A program made the position numbers and the translations under genes. From Baia soyae (GTDB lineage: Bacteria > Bacillota > Bacilli > Thermoactinomycetales > Thermoactinomycetaceae), in assembly GCF_004341445.1 (NCBI RefSeq), contig NZ_SLXV01000016.1, forward strand, positions 1 to 59,453: 59,453 nt of DNA, read 5' to 3'. How positions within the stretch are numbered: the first letter of the stretch is position 1; every line of letters starts with the position of its first letter. The notes below the pieces were generated by a model that was not told the origin of the DNA, ran no database searches, and saw only the letters and a program-made list of their open reading frames with translations. Of the stretch, positions 52,016 through 59,453 are shown piece after piece.

Positions 52016-53083
52016 ATGTCAACAGAGCAAAGCAATGAGCAGATGCCAGATTGGTCAGGGTATCGTGGTGTTCTCGTTTTTATAGAGCAACGTAGTGGAA
52101 CTGCGAAGAAAGTATCTTGGCAGTTGCTTGGTGCTGGAAAAAAATTAGCAGATAAGTTGGAAGTTCCTTTAATGGCATTTGTCATTGGAGATCAAGTGGG
52201 TCATCTAGCAGATGAGGCAATTTATTATGGAGCAGATCGTGTCTTCCTCTGCCAAGGTCCTGAACTTCAGGATTATCGTACTAGGCCTTATAGCCGCATT
52301 ACCCTAAAGTTGATCGAAGAGCATAAGCCTGAGATTTGCCTATTTGGCGCTACGGGAACAGGAAGAGATTTGGCGGGGGCGATCGCTACTCATCTTCCGA
52401 CTGGATTAACCGCTGATACGACTGAATTGGATGTGGAGCCGCACCCATCCCGGCTACTACTAGCAAGTCGTCCGGCTTTTTCTGAGAAAATGATGGCTAC
52501 GATTCTATGTAAACAATATCGCCCCCAGATGGCAACGGCTCGGGCGGGAGTTTTTCAAGCTCTACCTCGTGATCCGGAGCGTCAGGGGGAGATTATTCTC
52601 ATTCCCAATCCGACAGCAGGAGAGCAGATCGCGACAGAAGTTGTGAACTTCATCGAGCAGACTGGGACGGTTAACTTAGAAGAAGCAGAGATTATCGTGT
52701 CAGGAGGCCGTGGGCTCGGAGGTGTCGAACCATTCCGTCTGCTGAAGGAACTGGCCGATGAGCTAGGTGGACAGGTTGGAGCGAGTCGTGCTTGTGTAGA
52801 TGCAGGTTGGATTGCTCATGAACATCAGGTTGGCCAGACAGGATATACCGTGCGACCTAAGTTATACTTTGCGATTGGTATCTCCGGAGCGGTGCAACAT
52901 ACAGTAGGAATGGCTGGTTCCGATGTGATCATTGCGATTAACAAGGATGAAAATGCACCTATTTTTCAGTTTGCTCACTACGGCATCGTTGGGGATTTGT
53001 TTCAAATTGTTCCTGCGATCACCGCAGAAGTAAAAAAGAGAAAAGCGGCGAAAGAAGATCCCACTATGGCTTTTAAAGTCTAA
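52016..53083 (+). CDS. fixB: Electron transfer flavoprotein alpha subunit (FixB type)
   Basis: 355 residues. The N-terminal domain resembles FixA; the C-terminal FAD-binding domain carries IIVSGGRGLGGVEPFRLLKELADELGG, GASRACVDAGW and GQTGYTVRPKLYFAIGISGAVQH (pieces of the standard EtfA signature). It pairs with the beta subunit and passes electrons from NADH toward FixC and FixX. GGAGGAGAAACG precedes the ATG. Confidence 0.92.
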   Translation: MSTEQSNEQMPDWSGYRGVLVFIEQRSGTAKKVSWQLLGAGKKLADKLEVPLMAFVIGDQVGHLADEAIYYGADRVFLCQGPELQDYRTRPYSRITLKLIEEHKPEICLFGATGTGRDLAGAIATHLPTGLTADTTELDVEPHPSRLLLASRPAFSEKMMATILCKQYRPQMATARAGVFQALPRDPERQGEIILIPNPTAGEQIATEVVNFIEQTGTVNLEEAEIIVSGGRGLGGVEPFRLLKELADELGGQVGASRACVDAGWIAHEHQVGQTGYTVRPKLYFAIGISGAVQHTVGMAGSDVIIAINKDENAPIFQFAHYGIVGDLFQIVPAITAEVKKRKAAKEDPTMAFKV

Positions 53084-53101
53084 TCGGAGGAGTGATTGCA
53101 G

Positions 53102-54412
53102 ATGAACGAAAAATTTGATGCGATTGTAGTGGGCGCAGGGCCAGGAGGTACAGCAGCAGCTCTCACGATGGCGAGGGCTGGGCTCAGTGTTGTGCTACTC
53201 GAACGTGGCGAATTCCCTGGGGCTAAAAATATTTTTGGCGGCGTTCTTTATCGGAAACAGGTTGAAGAGTTGGTTCCAGAATTTTGGAAAGAACGAAATT
53301 TCCCGATGGAGCGTAATATTATTGAGCAACGAATTTGGATGATGAGCAAAGAGTCGATGGTTACCTTTGGGCACCGAAATGAGGCGTATAAAGATCCGTA
53401 TAATTGTTTCACCGGGTTGCGAGTTAAATTTGACCAATGGTTTGCCAATAAAGCAGTAGAGGCAGGGGCCCTGCCGATTTATCAAACGGTAGCGTTAGAT
53501 GTGATTCGAGAAGGAAATCGAGTGGTCGGAGTGAAGACGGATCGTGATGATGGGGATTTATATGCGAATGTCGTCGTCATAGCAGATGGAGTAAATTCCT
53601 TACTAGGAAAAGCCTTAGGTGTCCATAGAGAGTGGAAAACAGATGAAGTCTCACTGGCCGTGAAAGAAATCATCGCGCTTCCGAGTGAGAAGATTCAAGA
53701 TCGCTTTCAGGTTGAGGGCAATGAAGGTGTTACGATCGAGTTTATGGGCGAAACATCACTCGGGATGGCTGGAATGGGTTTCTTATACACCAACAAAGAA
53801 ACCATTTCTCTGGGAGTCGGAGTGATGGTGGAGCATCTACGTGACAAGCGAATGAAACCTTATCAAATCTTGGAATCGGTCAAGCAACATCCGATGATTC
53901 GAAAGCTGATTCAAGGTGGGGAGACGTTAGAATACTCAGGTCACCTGATTCCAGAAGGTGGTTATTATTCTGTGCCCCCACTGTCGGGAGATGGTTGGTG
54001 TTTGGTGGGGGATGCTGCCCAATTGGTTAACTTTGTTCACCGGGAAGGGACTAACTTAGCCATGTCATCAGGTCGTTTGGCAGGAGAGGCCATTATTGCT
54101 GCTAAGACAAAAGAGGATTTCTCGGCTAGTAGTCTTCGTTTGTATGATGAGTCAGTCAAGGCATCATTCATCATGAAGGATTTGCAAAAATACAAAGGGA
54201 TGCATCAGCTTTTAAAAGAGGAAGACCCCGAATTGTTGTTTAGCAGGCTACCGAAGGCACTAAATGATGCAGCGTATAATATGTTTTTAGTAGATGGAGT
54301 ACCAAAAGCAGAGAAGCAGAAGTATGCGGTTCGGAGAGTGAAGGAAGCGGCTGGTGGGATGATGAATTTATTAAAATTAGGCTATAAGGGCTGGAGGTCG
54401 ATGAACGGATGA
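53102..54412 (+). CDS. fixC: FixC-type flavoprotein-quinone oxidoreductase
   Basis: 436 residues from ATG at 53102, behind GGAGGAG. The dinucleotide motif IVVGAGPGGTAAALTMARAG (10-29), the substrate-side GAKNIFGGVLYRKQVEEL and the second FAD motif GDGWCLVGDAAQLVNFVHREGTNLA are clear. It is the ETF:quinone oxidoreductase-like member that reduces the quinone pool. It lacks the ETF-QO iron-sulfur domain, which is supplied by the separate FixX protein that follows. Confidence 0.92.
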   Translation: MNEKFDAIVVGAGPGGTAAALTMARAGLSVVLLERGEFPGAKNIFGGVLYRKQVEELVPEFWKERNFPMERNIIEQRIWMMSKESMVTFGHRNEAYKDPYNCFTGLRVKFDQWFANKAVEAGALPIYQTVALDVIREGNRVVGVKTDRDDGDLYANVVVIADGVNSLLGKALGVHREWKTDEVSLAVKEIIALPSEKIQDRFQVEGNEGVTIEFMGETSLGMAGMGFLYTNKETISLGVGVMVEHLRDKRMKPYQILESVKQHPMIRKLIQGGETLEYSGHLIPEGGYYSVPPLSGDGWCLVGDAAQLVNFVHREGTNLAMSSGRLAGEAIIAAKTKEDFSASSLRLYDESVKASFIMKDLQKYKGMHQLLKEEDPELLFSRLPKALNDAAYNMFLVDGVPKAEKQKYAVRRVKEAAGGMMNLLKLGYKGWRSMNG

Positions 54413-54693
54413 GTCAAAATCTTTCGGATAAACTGTATACGATTCGTTTTAAGTGTGATGATGTTTCGCATCTGACGATCAAAGAGACAGATGTTTGTGT
54501 CGACTGCACGACGAAGGATTGCAACTTTTTCTGCCCGGCGGATGTGTATGACTGGGATCCTAGTCAGAAGATCACGACAGTTGCTTATGAGAACTGTATT
54601 GAATGTGGGACGTGTCGGATTGCTTGTCCAGCTTATAATATTGAGTGGGTGTATCCGCAGGGTGGATATGGGATGAGTTATAAGTTGGGATAG
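54409..54693 (+). CDS. fixX: FixX-type ferredoxin-like protein
   Basis: 94 residues. Cysteines occur in CVDCTTKDCNFFCP and in CIECGTCRIACP; the latter is a classic 4Fe-4S motif. It corresponds to the iron-sulfur domain of ETF:quinone oxidoreductase and completes FixABCX. The start codon overlaps the fixC stop (ATGA). Confidence 0.92.
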   Translation: MSQNLSDKLYTIRFKCDDVSHLTIKETDVCVDCTTKDCNFFCPADVYDWDPSQKITTVAYENCIECGTCRIACPAYNIEWVYPQGGYGMSYKLG

Positions 54694-54717
54694 GGAGTTA
54701 TTGATTACTGGTTGGGG

Positions 54718-54752
54718 ACCAAGCTCTTGGGTGTTTTGGGGGCTTGGTTTAT
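54718..54752 (+). terminator. Possible terminator after fixX
   Basis: ACCAAGC and GCTTGGT with a G-rich loop, followed by TTATTTG. The T-run is weak. A second, perfect 12-base stem (TCTGACCACAGC with GCTGTGGTCAGA, 54789-54823) follows without a T-run. Confidence 0.4.
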
Positions 54753-54904
54753 TTGGATTTGTTGAGTGGAGCAAGACCGGGGCGATGATCTGACCACAGC
54801 TCACTAACATCGCTGTGGTCAGATACATTGCCCTAGTCTGTTCCGATTATTGGGTGACCGAGGGTTTGCGTAATGGTAGATTACCGCAAAGATCATTGGA
54901 AGGC

Positions 54905-55381
54905 TTATTTCTTGCTTAATCCATGTTTCGCTATGATCTCGTCTAGCAAGTTTTTACACCCTTGTTGGACGAGATCGTAGGTTTCTTGGAAGTTGCCTGT
55001 GTACCAGGGATCTGGGACTCCTTCGTAGGTGGTGCCGGGAATGAAATGGATAAATGGGTATACGTGTGAATGGGTAGTTTGGGCGATTTTATGTAGGTTC
55101 TCTACGTTAGATGTGTCCATGCCGATGATCCATTGGAATTGATCGAAATCACCTTTTTTTACTTGGCGTGCGTGGATTCCTTGTGAAGAGATTCCATACT
55201 CTTTTAATTTTAACATCGTTCCTTGATGAGGTGGTTCTCCTATATGCCAGTCTCCAGTACCAGCAGAATCGATGTGGATTTCATGTTCGAGACCTTCTTC
55301 GATTACATAATGGCGAAACACAGCTTCCGCCATAGGGGAACGACAGATGTTTCCTAAGCAGACGAATAGTATAGATACCAT
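54905..55381 (-). CDS. Low-molecular-weight protein-tyrosine phosphatase
   Basis: 158 residues. The phosphate-binding loop VCLGNICRSP (C8, R14) is at the N-terminus and the general acid lies in VPDPWYTGNFQETYDLV. It removes phosphate from protein tyrosine, for example on kinases of capsule or envelope synthesis; arginine phosphatase YwlE belongs to the same fold, but the DPW motif favours a YfkJ-like enzyme. Monocistronic, inserted between the fix genes and pheB. Confidence 0.9.
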   Translation of the reverse strand: MVSILFVCLGNICRSPMAEAVFRHYVIEEGLEHEIHIDSAGTGDWHIGEPPHQGTMLKLKEYGISSQGIHARQVKKGDFDQFQWIIGMDTSNVENLHKIAQTTHSHVYPFIHFIPGTTYEGVPDPWYTGNFQETYDLVQQGCKNLLDEIIAKHGLSKK

Positions 55382-55571
55382 AATTTATTGCTCCTTTGAT
55401 GTGAAGGTAGTATGCTCTTATATTACCAAAAGTGATTGCTTAGAGCTAAGAGAAACGATACAATATGCGAGATAATCATTGTATTTGAATAAAGGTAATG
55501 ATCTGGAAAATGGATGCCGGTATTTTTCGAAACTGTGTTGCTAACAAAACTTCAATAAAAGAGGTTGTTTT

Positions 55572-56024
55572 GTGTATAAGAGAGATGATGAAGAGCGCTT
55601 GGTATTGGTCCGCTATAATCAATTGCCTGAAGTGATCCAGAAGACATTGGAAGCAAAACGACTGGTGGAGACAGGTGAAGTTGAGACGGTTCAACAAGCA
55701 GTAGCCAAAGTCGGGCTGAGCCGTAGTTCCTACTATAAATATCGAGATTCTATCTTTCCATTTCAAAGTTTGAACCAAAGCAAGATGGTGACTCTGGTCT
55801 TTCTACTAAAAGACCAAGCGGGTGTTCTATCTCAGGTTCTAAGCTTCTTAGCGGGTATGGGAGTAAACATCCTTACCATCCACCAAACGATCCCTCTCCA
55901 AGGAGAAGCATCCGTTTCCATGTCAGTCGATTTAACTAGTTTGGTTTCCGATTTAGAGGATCTAGTAAATCGGCTTCGTGGAATGAAGGGTGTGCAACGG
56001 GTAACCGTGATTGGGGTGGAGTAG
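55572..56024 (+). CDS. pheB: ACT domain protein PheB
   Basis: 150 residues, GTG start. A short helical region with AVAKVGLSRSSYYKYRDSIFPF precedes an ACT domain (about 70-147: VTLVFLLKDQAGVLSQVLSFLAGMGVNILTIHQ). The UPF0735 family is coded next to pheA (prephenate dehydratase) in Bacillus; pheA is not the next gene here. In Bacillus pheB follows obg directly, so this completes the conserved order after a 5-kb insertion. Confidence 0.9.
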   Translation: MYKRDDEERLVLVRYNQLPEVIQKTLEAKRLVETGEVETVQQAVAKVGLSRSSYYKYRDSIFPFQSLNQSKMVTLVFLLKDQAGVLSQVLSFLAGMGVNILTIHQTIPLQGEASVSMSVDLTSLVSDLEDLVNRLRGMKGVQRVTVIGVE

Positions 56025-56113
56025 TGGCCTTGAGCCGGATTCCCCAGAGTCGACATTATTATGGGAGAAAATAGTTTCCTATGAGAGGAGACTATAGAAG
56101 CAATAAGTTAATG

Positions 56114-56160
56114 AAAGTAAAAAGGAGTCGGCAGAGTACCTACCGCTCCTTTTTACTTTA
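56114..56160. terminator. Bidirectional terminator between pheB and a secreted protein gene
   Basis: AAAGTAAAAAGGAG pairs with CTCCTTTTTACTTT; the A- and T-runs are part of the stem, so it can act on both strands. Confidence 0.75.
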
Positions 56161-56171
56161 AAACGAAAGAA

Positions 56172-56624
56172 TTAGTTCATTTTGTTTATCACGTTGATAT
56201 AGCCGTCTACTTCATTAATCTTGTATTTTGTGTTATCGTATGAAATCACTTCATACTCTGGGCTTGCCATATATTTATAAGCTGCCATCTTTGCCTGAGC
56301 AGTGACGAAAAGCTTACCATTTTTGATAATGGAAGAGTTCACAGTGAAATGATACAACGCGCCTTCGGTGCCAAGTGATAAGTATACATATGTTTTCTTA
56401 CCATGCTTCACCATGGTGATCGCCTTGTTTGTCACGTCCACTTGGCTCGAAACTTCTTGTGGTAAAGAAGATTGATTTTCTACTTGAAAAGAAGCATTTT
56501 CCCATTCACCTGGAATATTTTTTTCGATTCCAGCGGCTACAGTAGTAGTTGGAGCAACAAATCCTGTCCCCGCGATCATAGCACTACAAGCAATGATTCC
56601 TGCTACGAAACGTTTACTCTTCAT
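56172..56624 (-). CDS. Secreted protein of unknown function
   Basis: From ATG at 56624 (AGGGG upstream) 150 residues. A typical signal peptide, MKSKRFVAGIIACSAMIAGT, continues to a cleavage site near TTTVAAG. The mature part of about 115 residues is beta-rich with regular YVYLSLGTEGALYHFTV and MAAYKYMASPEYEVISYD. No cysteines after the signal, no catalytic motif and no recognised family. Perhaps a protease inhibitor or a cell-surface protein; this is speculation. Confidence 0.6.
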   Translation of the reverse strand: MKSKRFVAGIIACSAMIAGTGFVAPTTTVAAGIEKNIPGEWENASFQVENQSSLPQEVSSQVDVTNKAITMVKHGKKTYVYLSLGTEGALYHFTVNSSIIKNGKLFVTAQAKMAAYKYMASPEYEVISYDNTKYKINEVDGYINVINKMN

Positions 56625-56830
56625 TCCTAACATCCCCTTGTTCTGTTTCCTAATTTGCAAACAATCATATTGTAACACAAATACATTTTTTGTAAACATT
56701 TGTAATAAATTTTTTATATTTTGTTAATAATTTAATTATGAATATTACATCAATATAATACTTTGAATAAAAATGATTCTGATTGTTAGGGGGGAAGAGA
56801 GCAGTGGTATAGTTTATATGAAGGGAGCTG

Positions 56831-57148
56831 GTGAATATTTTGGCCAAAGAAATTGCTACGTTTACCTATGTATCTGTTGATTGGATCCACTCTCACCCAG
56901 ATGAGCCATATAAATTTTTCTGTGAATTGGATTCTCAAAGATATGAAACAAGAAAACTAGTATTTTATAAAAATGAAGCTGTAGGATATGCGTCCGAGCA
57001 TGTGGAGCATCTAGATTTTTTGTCTCCTGAACCATACCCTGATGACCTACAATATATTTTCGATCAATCAAATGATTATGAGGTGTTTGTGGGAACTGAG
57101 ATTGGGAAAGAAGTTTTTGAGTTGCTGTGGGATAGGTATGTAAAATAA
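56831..57148 (+). CDS. DUF6881-like protein
   Basis: 105 residues. The sequence WIHSHPDEPYKFFCELDSQRYETRKLVFYKNEAVGYAS matches the pattern of DUF6881 proteins, which are found as small cytosolic proteins near toxin loci and may be immunity proteins. The start codon is uncertain: GTG at 56831 is close to AGGGAG; TTG at 56840 is possible. No toxin gene is adjacent. Confidence 0.65.
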   Translation: MNILAKEIATFTYVSVDWIHSHPDEPYKFFCELDSQRYETRKLVFYKNEAVGYASEHVEHLDFLSPEPYPDDLQYIFDQSNDYEVFVGTEIGKEVFELLWDRYVK

Positions 57149-57222
57149 AAGTAAGAAGGATGAGCCATACTGTAATCAGAAAAATGGATCCATATGACAT
57201 ACATATAAGGGAGAAATAACGG

Positions 57223-58041
57223 ATGAAAAAAATACTAGTTCTAGGCGCGAGTGGCCTTGTAGGACGGGCCCTCATTGTTGAATTAGTGGATGGATTTGAT
57301 ACATACGGTACATACACTTCTAACGTTACTTCTCTTCCGCAGGATAAACAGTTCTCATTAGAAGTGCAGAACATTGATAAGATGAAGGAAATCATGAACA
57401 CTATTAAGCCTGACTTTGTGATTTCTTGTTTACGAGGCGAGTATGATCAACAACTTACATTCCACGAGGAATTGGCTAGGAGTATAAAAAATCAAAAAAC
57501 GAAACTGTACTACTTCTCCACAACTAATGTATTTGATGGAGATTATTCAAGACCCTACACCGAAACGGACACCCCTATTGCTGAATCGGATTATGGGAAA
57601 TTCAAAATGAAATGTGAAAATAAGCTTCAAGAAATGCTGGGCGGGAAGGCTATTATCATTCGAATTCCGATGATATGGGGGAAGGATTCACCGAGGCTGA
57701 ATCAAATCAAAGAAAGTTTGAAAGATCATAAAGCCATTGAGGTATTTAGCAATCTTGTTTGCAATCATCATCTAGATGTTTTATTGGCTAAACAAGTGCG
57801 ATTTATGATCGAACACGATTTAAAAGGTGTATTCCACTTAGCCTCCGTAGATCGAATGACGCAAAGCCAGTTTTATGAACAAATCTTACATCAGCTAAAA
57901 GTTGAGAAGAGTATATTGCAGCATAGTTTATTCTTAGATAAAGAGGACACTGCTTACTTTCAGATAGAGTCCAATCGCGATGACATTCCGAAATCGCTAC
58001 AATGTACAAATCAGGATATTATTTCGCATCTACTCCAATAA
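57223..58041 (+). CDS. NAD(P)-dependent RmlD-like reductase
   Basis: 272 residues. The Rossmann motif ILVLGASGLVGRAL is at the N-terminus, FSTTNVFDGDYSRPYTETD around the active-site Thr/Ser and YGKFKMKCE provides the YxxxK pair. VFHLASVDRMTQSQFYEQIL is typical of the RmlD/extended SDR C-terminus. Family members reduce dTDP-4-keto sugars or related substrates. No rml or other sugar-nucleotide gene is adjacent, so the substrate is unknown. GGGAG precedes the ATG. Confidence 0.8.
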   Translation: MKKILVLGASGLVGRALIVELVDGFDTYGTYTSNVTSLPQDKQFSLEVQNIDKMKEIMNTIKPDFVISCLRGEYDQQLTFHEELARSIKNQKTKLYYFSTTNVFDGDYSRPYTETDTPIAESDYGKFKMKCENKLQEMLGGKAIIIRIPMIWGKDSPRLNQIKESLKDHKAIEVFSNLVCNHHLDVLLAKQVRFMIEHDLKGVFHLASVDRMTQSQFYEQILHQLKVEKSILQHSLFLDKEDTAYFQIESNRDDIPKSLQCTNQDIISHLLQ

Positions 58042-58044
58042 AAA

Positions 58045-58084
58045 AGCCAACAAGATCCCCAAAGAGAAATCATGTTGGTTGTGA
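58045..58084. terminator. Terminator between the reductase and glycosyltransferase genes
   Basis: AGCCAACA-AGAT pairs with ATC-A-TGTTGGTT; an A-run lies before the stem, so on the minus strand it works as a terminator for the glycosyltransferase gene. Confidence 0.6.
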
Positions 58085-58098
58085 GTGGATCATATAGG

Positions 58099-59250
58099 CT
58101 ACATAACCGCCTGTTGTTTGGCCAGTGATTGCAATCGATCAGCCGCCTGCTGAACTGGATTTGCTTCTTGCATTGCTTGACGCATCGCTTGAAGATTTAC
58201 TCGAACGGATTCCGATTGGCTCACTTTGTTTACAGTCTCTCGTAATTGCTCCGCAGTAACTTGATCAGGTTGGATCGACTCTCCTAATCCAAGTTGAGTA
58301 AGGCGTTCTGCAACAAGTGGCTGATCAGTTGATTGCGGAATAGCAACCGTAGGAACCCCAAACCATAATGCCTCCATGATGGAATTCATTCCTCCGTGGG
58401 AGATGAAGACATCCGTATGTTTAAGTACTTCTAACTGAGGGACAAAAGGTCGGATGATGAAGTTTTTGGGGATGGAGCCTAGCTCTTCCATACTTGTTTT
58501 TGGACCGATGTTTAAGATCACTTGCCAATGTGTTTCTCCAAAGGCTTCAAAGCAATTTTTGTAAAAATCAGCATTACTTAAGATGGTTCCGAGTGAGATG
58601 TATAGGATAGGTTGTGAGCTGAGACTATCTAAGAGAAGGTCGGATGTAACATGTCGATCGGAGATAAGAGGCCCAACAAATGCATAACGATGATCAAAAA
58701 ATTCCACATCATATTGAAATTCCTTTGGATTTGATACGATGTTTAGTTTTTCAGCAGTGGTAAACAAATGCAAGATTTGCTGCTCTTCTGGCTCGAAATA
58801 TTGATCCACCCATTTTTGTAGAGTAGGTGCTTCTTTGTGGAATGCGAAACTACTATAAAAGGTAGCGGCAGGAATATCGAGAGTGTGAATTATTTCTTTG
58901 GCCCAAACACACATCGGGTCGTAGATGGCTACATCGGCTTTTTCGCTTTTTACTTGATCCATTAATTCGCGGGCTTTCAGGCGGGCTTCGTCCATATACT
59001 GCGTCATCAAGTGAATAGGAGGTTTCAGAAAAGACTGATCCCCATGAGGATCTACTTTTTCGAAGAAGTTGATCGGATTGAAAATCGGGTCAATCACTTG
59101 AATCTCTGCTCCTGCTTTTTTGACGCCATCTGTAAAGTCATCGGTTGTATAAAAAACTACCTCTTCTCCACGTCTCACCAATTCCTTTGCTACTGTTAGC
59201 GTAGGATTCATATGTCCGAATGCTGGCATCATAAAGAATAGATATTTCAC
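58099..59250 (-). CDS. UGT/MGT-family glycosyltransferase (YjiC-like)
   Basis: 383 residues, GT-B fold of the macrolide/flavonoid glycosyltransferase group. N-terminal FFMMPAFGHMNPTLTVAKEL with the likely catalytic His13, and the donor-binding signature PFVPQLEVLKHTDVFISHGGMNSIMEALWFGVPTVAIP (conserved HGG) near 270-305, followed by STDQPLVAERL. It likely attaches glucose to small hydrophobic molecules such as macrolides or phenolics, possibly for detoxification. GGGAGGTA precedes the ATG. Confidence 0.88.
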   Translation of the reverse strand: MKYLFFMMPAFGHMNPTLTVAKELVRRGEEVVFYTTDDFTDGVKKAGAEIQVIDPIFNPINFFEKVDPHGDQSFLKPPIHLMTQYMDEARLKARELMDQVKSEKADVAIYDPMCVWAKEIIHTLDIPAATFYSSFAFHKEAPTLQKWVDQYFEPEEQQILHLFTTAEKLNIVSNPKEFQYDVEFFDHRYAFVGPLISDRHVTSDLLLDSLSSQPILYISLGTILSNADFYKNCFEAFGETHWQVILNIGPKTSMEELGSIPKNFIIRPFVPQLEVLKHTDVFISHGGMNSIMEALWFGVPTVAIPQSTDQPLVAERLTQLGLGESIQPDQVTAEQLRETVNKVSQSESVRVNLQAMRQAMQEANPVQQAADRLQSLAKQQAVM

Positions 59251-59358
59251 GAACAGATACCTCCCATTAAGAAATAGTTTACTTCACTTTAACTTATATA
59301 TTTCAACTAAGTCTTCAGGAATACCTGTAATAAATAAAAAGAAAGCCATAGCCTAAAA

Positions 59359-59453
59359 TGAAGTGAACCCAAAAAGTTAGACACAAAAGTTTAAATAACC
59401 TGCAGGGTATGTGTTCGGTATTGAACTGGACTCATACCTTTTAGTTTTATCTT
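59359..59453 (-). mobile_element. Right end of an IS3-family (IS150 group) element
   Basis: The terminal repeat TGAAGTGAACCCAAAAAGTT begins at about 59359, and the transposase reading frame ends 32 bases further in. Only this end is in the window. Confidence 0.7.
59391..59453 (-). CDS. IS3-family transposase (OrfB), C-terminal 20 residues
   Basis: The minus strand encodes KIKLKGMSPVQYRTHTLQVI and a stop, the typical end of IS150-group OrfB (LKGMSPVQYRT). The DDE core is beyond the window edge. Confidence 0.8.
   Translation of the reverse strand, partial: KIKLKGMSPVQYRTHTLQVI

Noticed and set aside
54789-54823. Perfect 12-base inverted repeat as a terminator
   Set aside because: No T-run on either strand, so not called as terminator; could be a protein site or simple hairpin.
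56862-57401. 179-codon minus-strand frame over two plus-strand genes
   Set aside because: Antisense to the DUF6881-like and reductase genes, which have clear family motifs; no ribosome site.

Overview
The window reads as chromosomal DNA of a low-GC, spore-forming, Gram-positive bacterium. The evidence is Bacillus-type Shine-Dalgarno sites, frequent TTG and GTG starts, spoIIB, spoIVFA, spoIVFB and spo0B, a glnR-glnA pair, a cobalamin riboswitch on metE, and an rplU-prp-rpmA cluster whose L27 has a cleavable N-terminus. A relative of the Thermoactinomycetaceae or another deep Bacillales line is my inference; nothing here fixes the genus. Both ends lie inside insertion sequences (an IS5-type transposase start at the left, an IS3/IS150-type transposase end at the right), which suggests an assembly contig broken at repeats.

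Layout. 1-3.2 kb: IS end, a two-gene unit for a Cys-rich secreted (bacteriocin-like) precursor with a frameshift plus a small membrane protein, an abrB-like/yitT pair, and a 26-codon gene with its own terminator. 3.4-9.4 kb: a five-gene operon of membrane-anchored protein, MacB-like ATPase, FtsX permease, response regulator and sensor kinase, which looks like envelope stress or peptide defence. 9.5-12.4 kb: an Xre regulator with a membrane partner, a decayed SDR gene, a TauE/SafE-type exporter, and an orphan beta-lysine acetyltransferase. 12.5-12.7 kb: a candidate small RNA with promoter and terminator. 12.75-18.6 kb: a complete biotin operon bioADBFHC behind a BirA-type operator. 18.7-21.4 kb: a Sco1 lipoprotein and ecsAB.

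21.5-30.2 kb follows the Bacillus order comC-spoIIB-maf-radC-(mreBCD)-minCD-spoIVFAB, but mreBCD is missing and two orphan sugar ABC permeases sit between minD and spoIVFA. 30.2-47.1 kb is a mixed-strand block separating spoIVFB from rplU: PhnA-like protein, a MarR regulon with matching operators, MFS exporter, amidase, a PurK homologue with lysines in place of both expected metal-binding glutamates, glnR-glnA with a short GlnR, transporters, a frameshifted BceB-type permease and B12-controlled metE. 47.1-50.5 kb resumes the conserved order (rplU-prp-rpmA-spo0B-obg), with a Spo0B that carries two predicted membrane segments. 50.7-54.7 kb holds etfB-etfA-fixC-fixX, an electron-bifurcating flavoprotein set without nif genes. 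The rest holds a low-molecular-weight tyrosine phosphatase, pheB, a secreted protein, a DUF6881-like protein, an RmlD-like reductase and a UGT-type glycosyltransferase.

No tRNA, rRNA, CRISPR array or prophage was seen.
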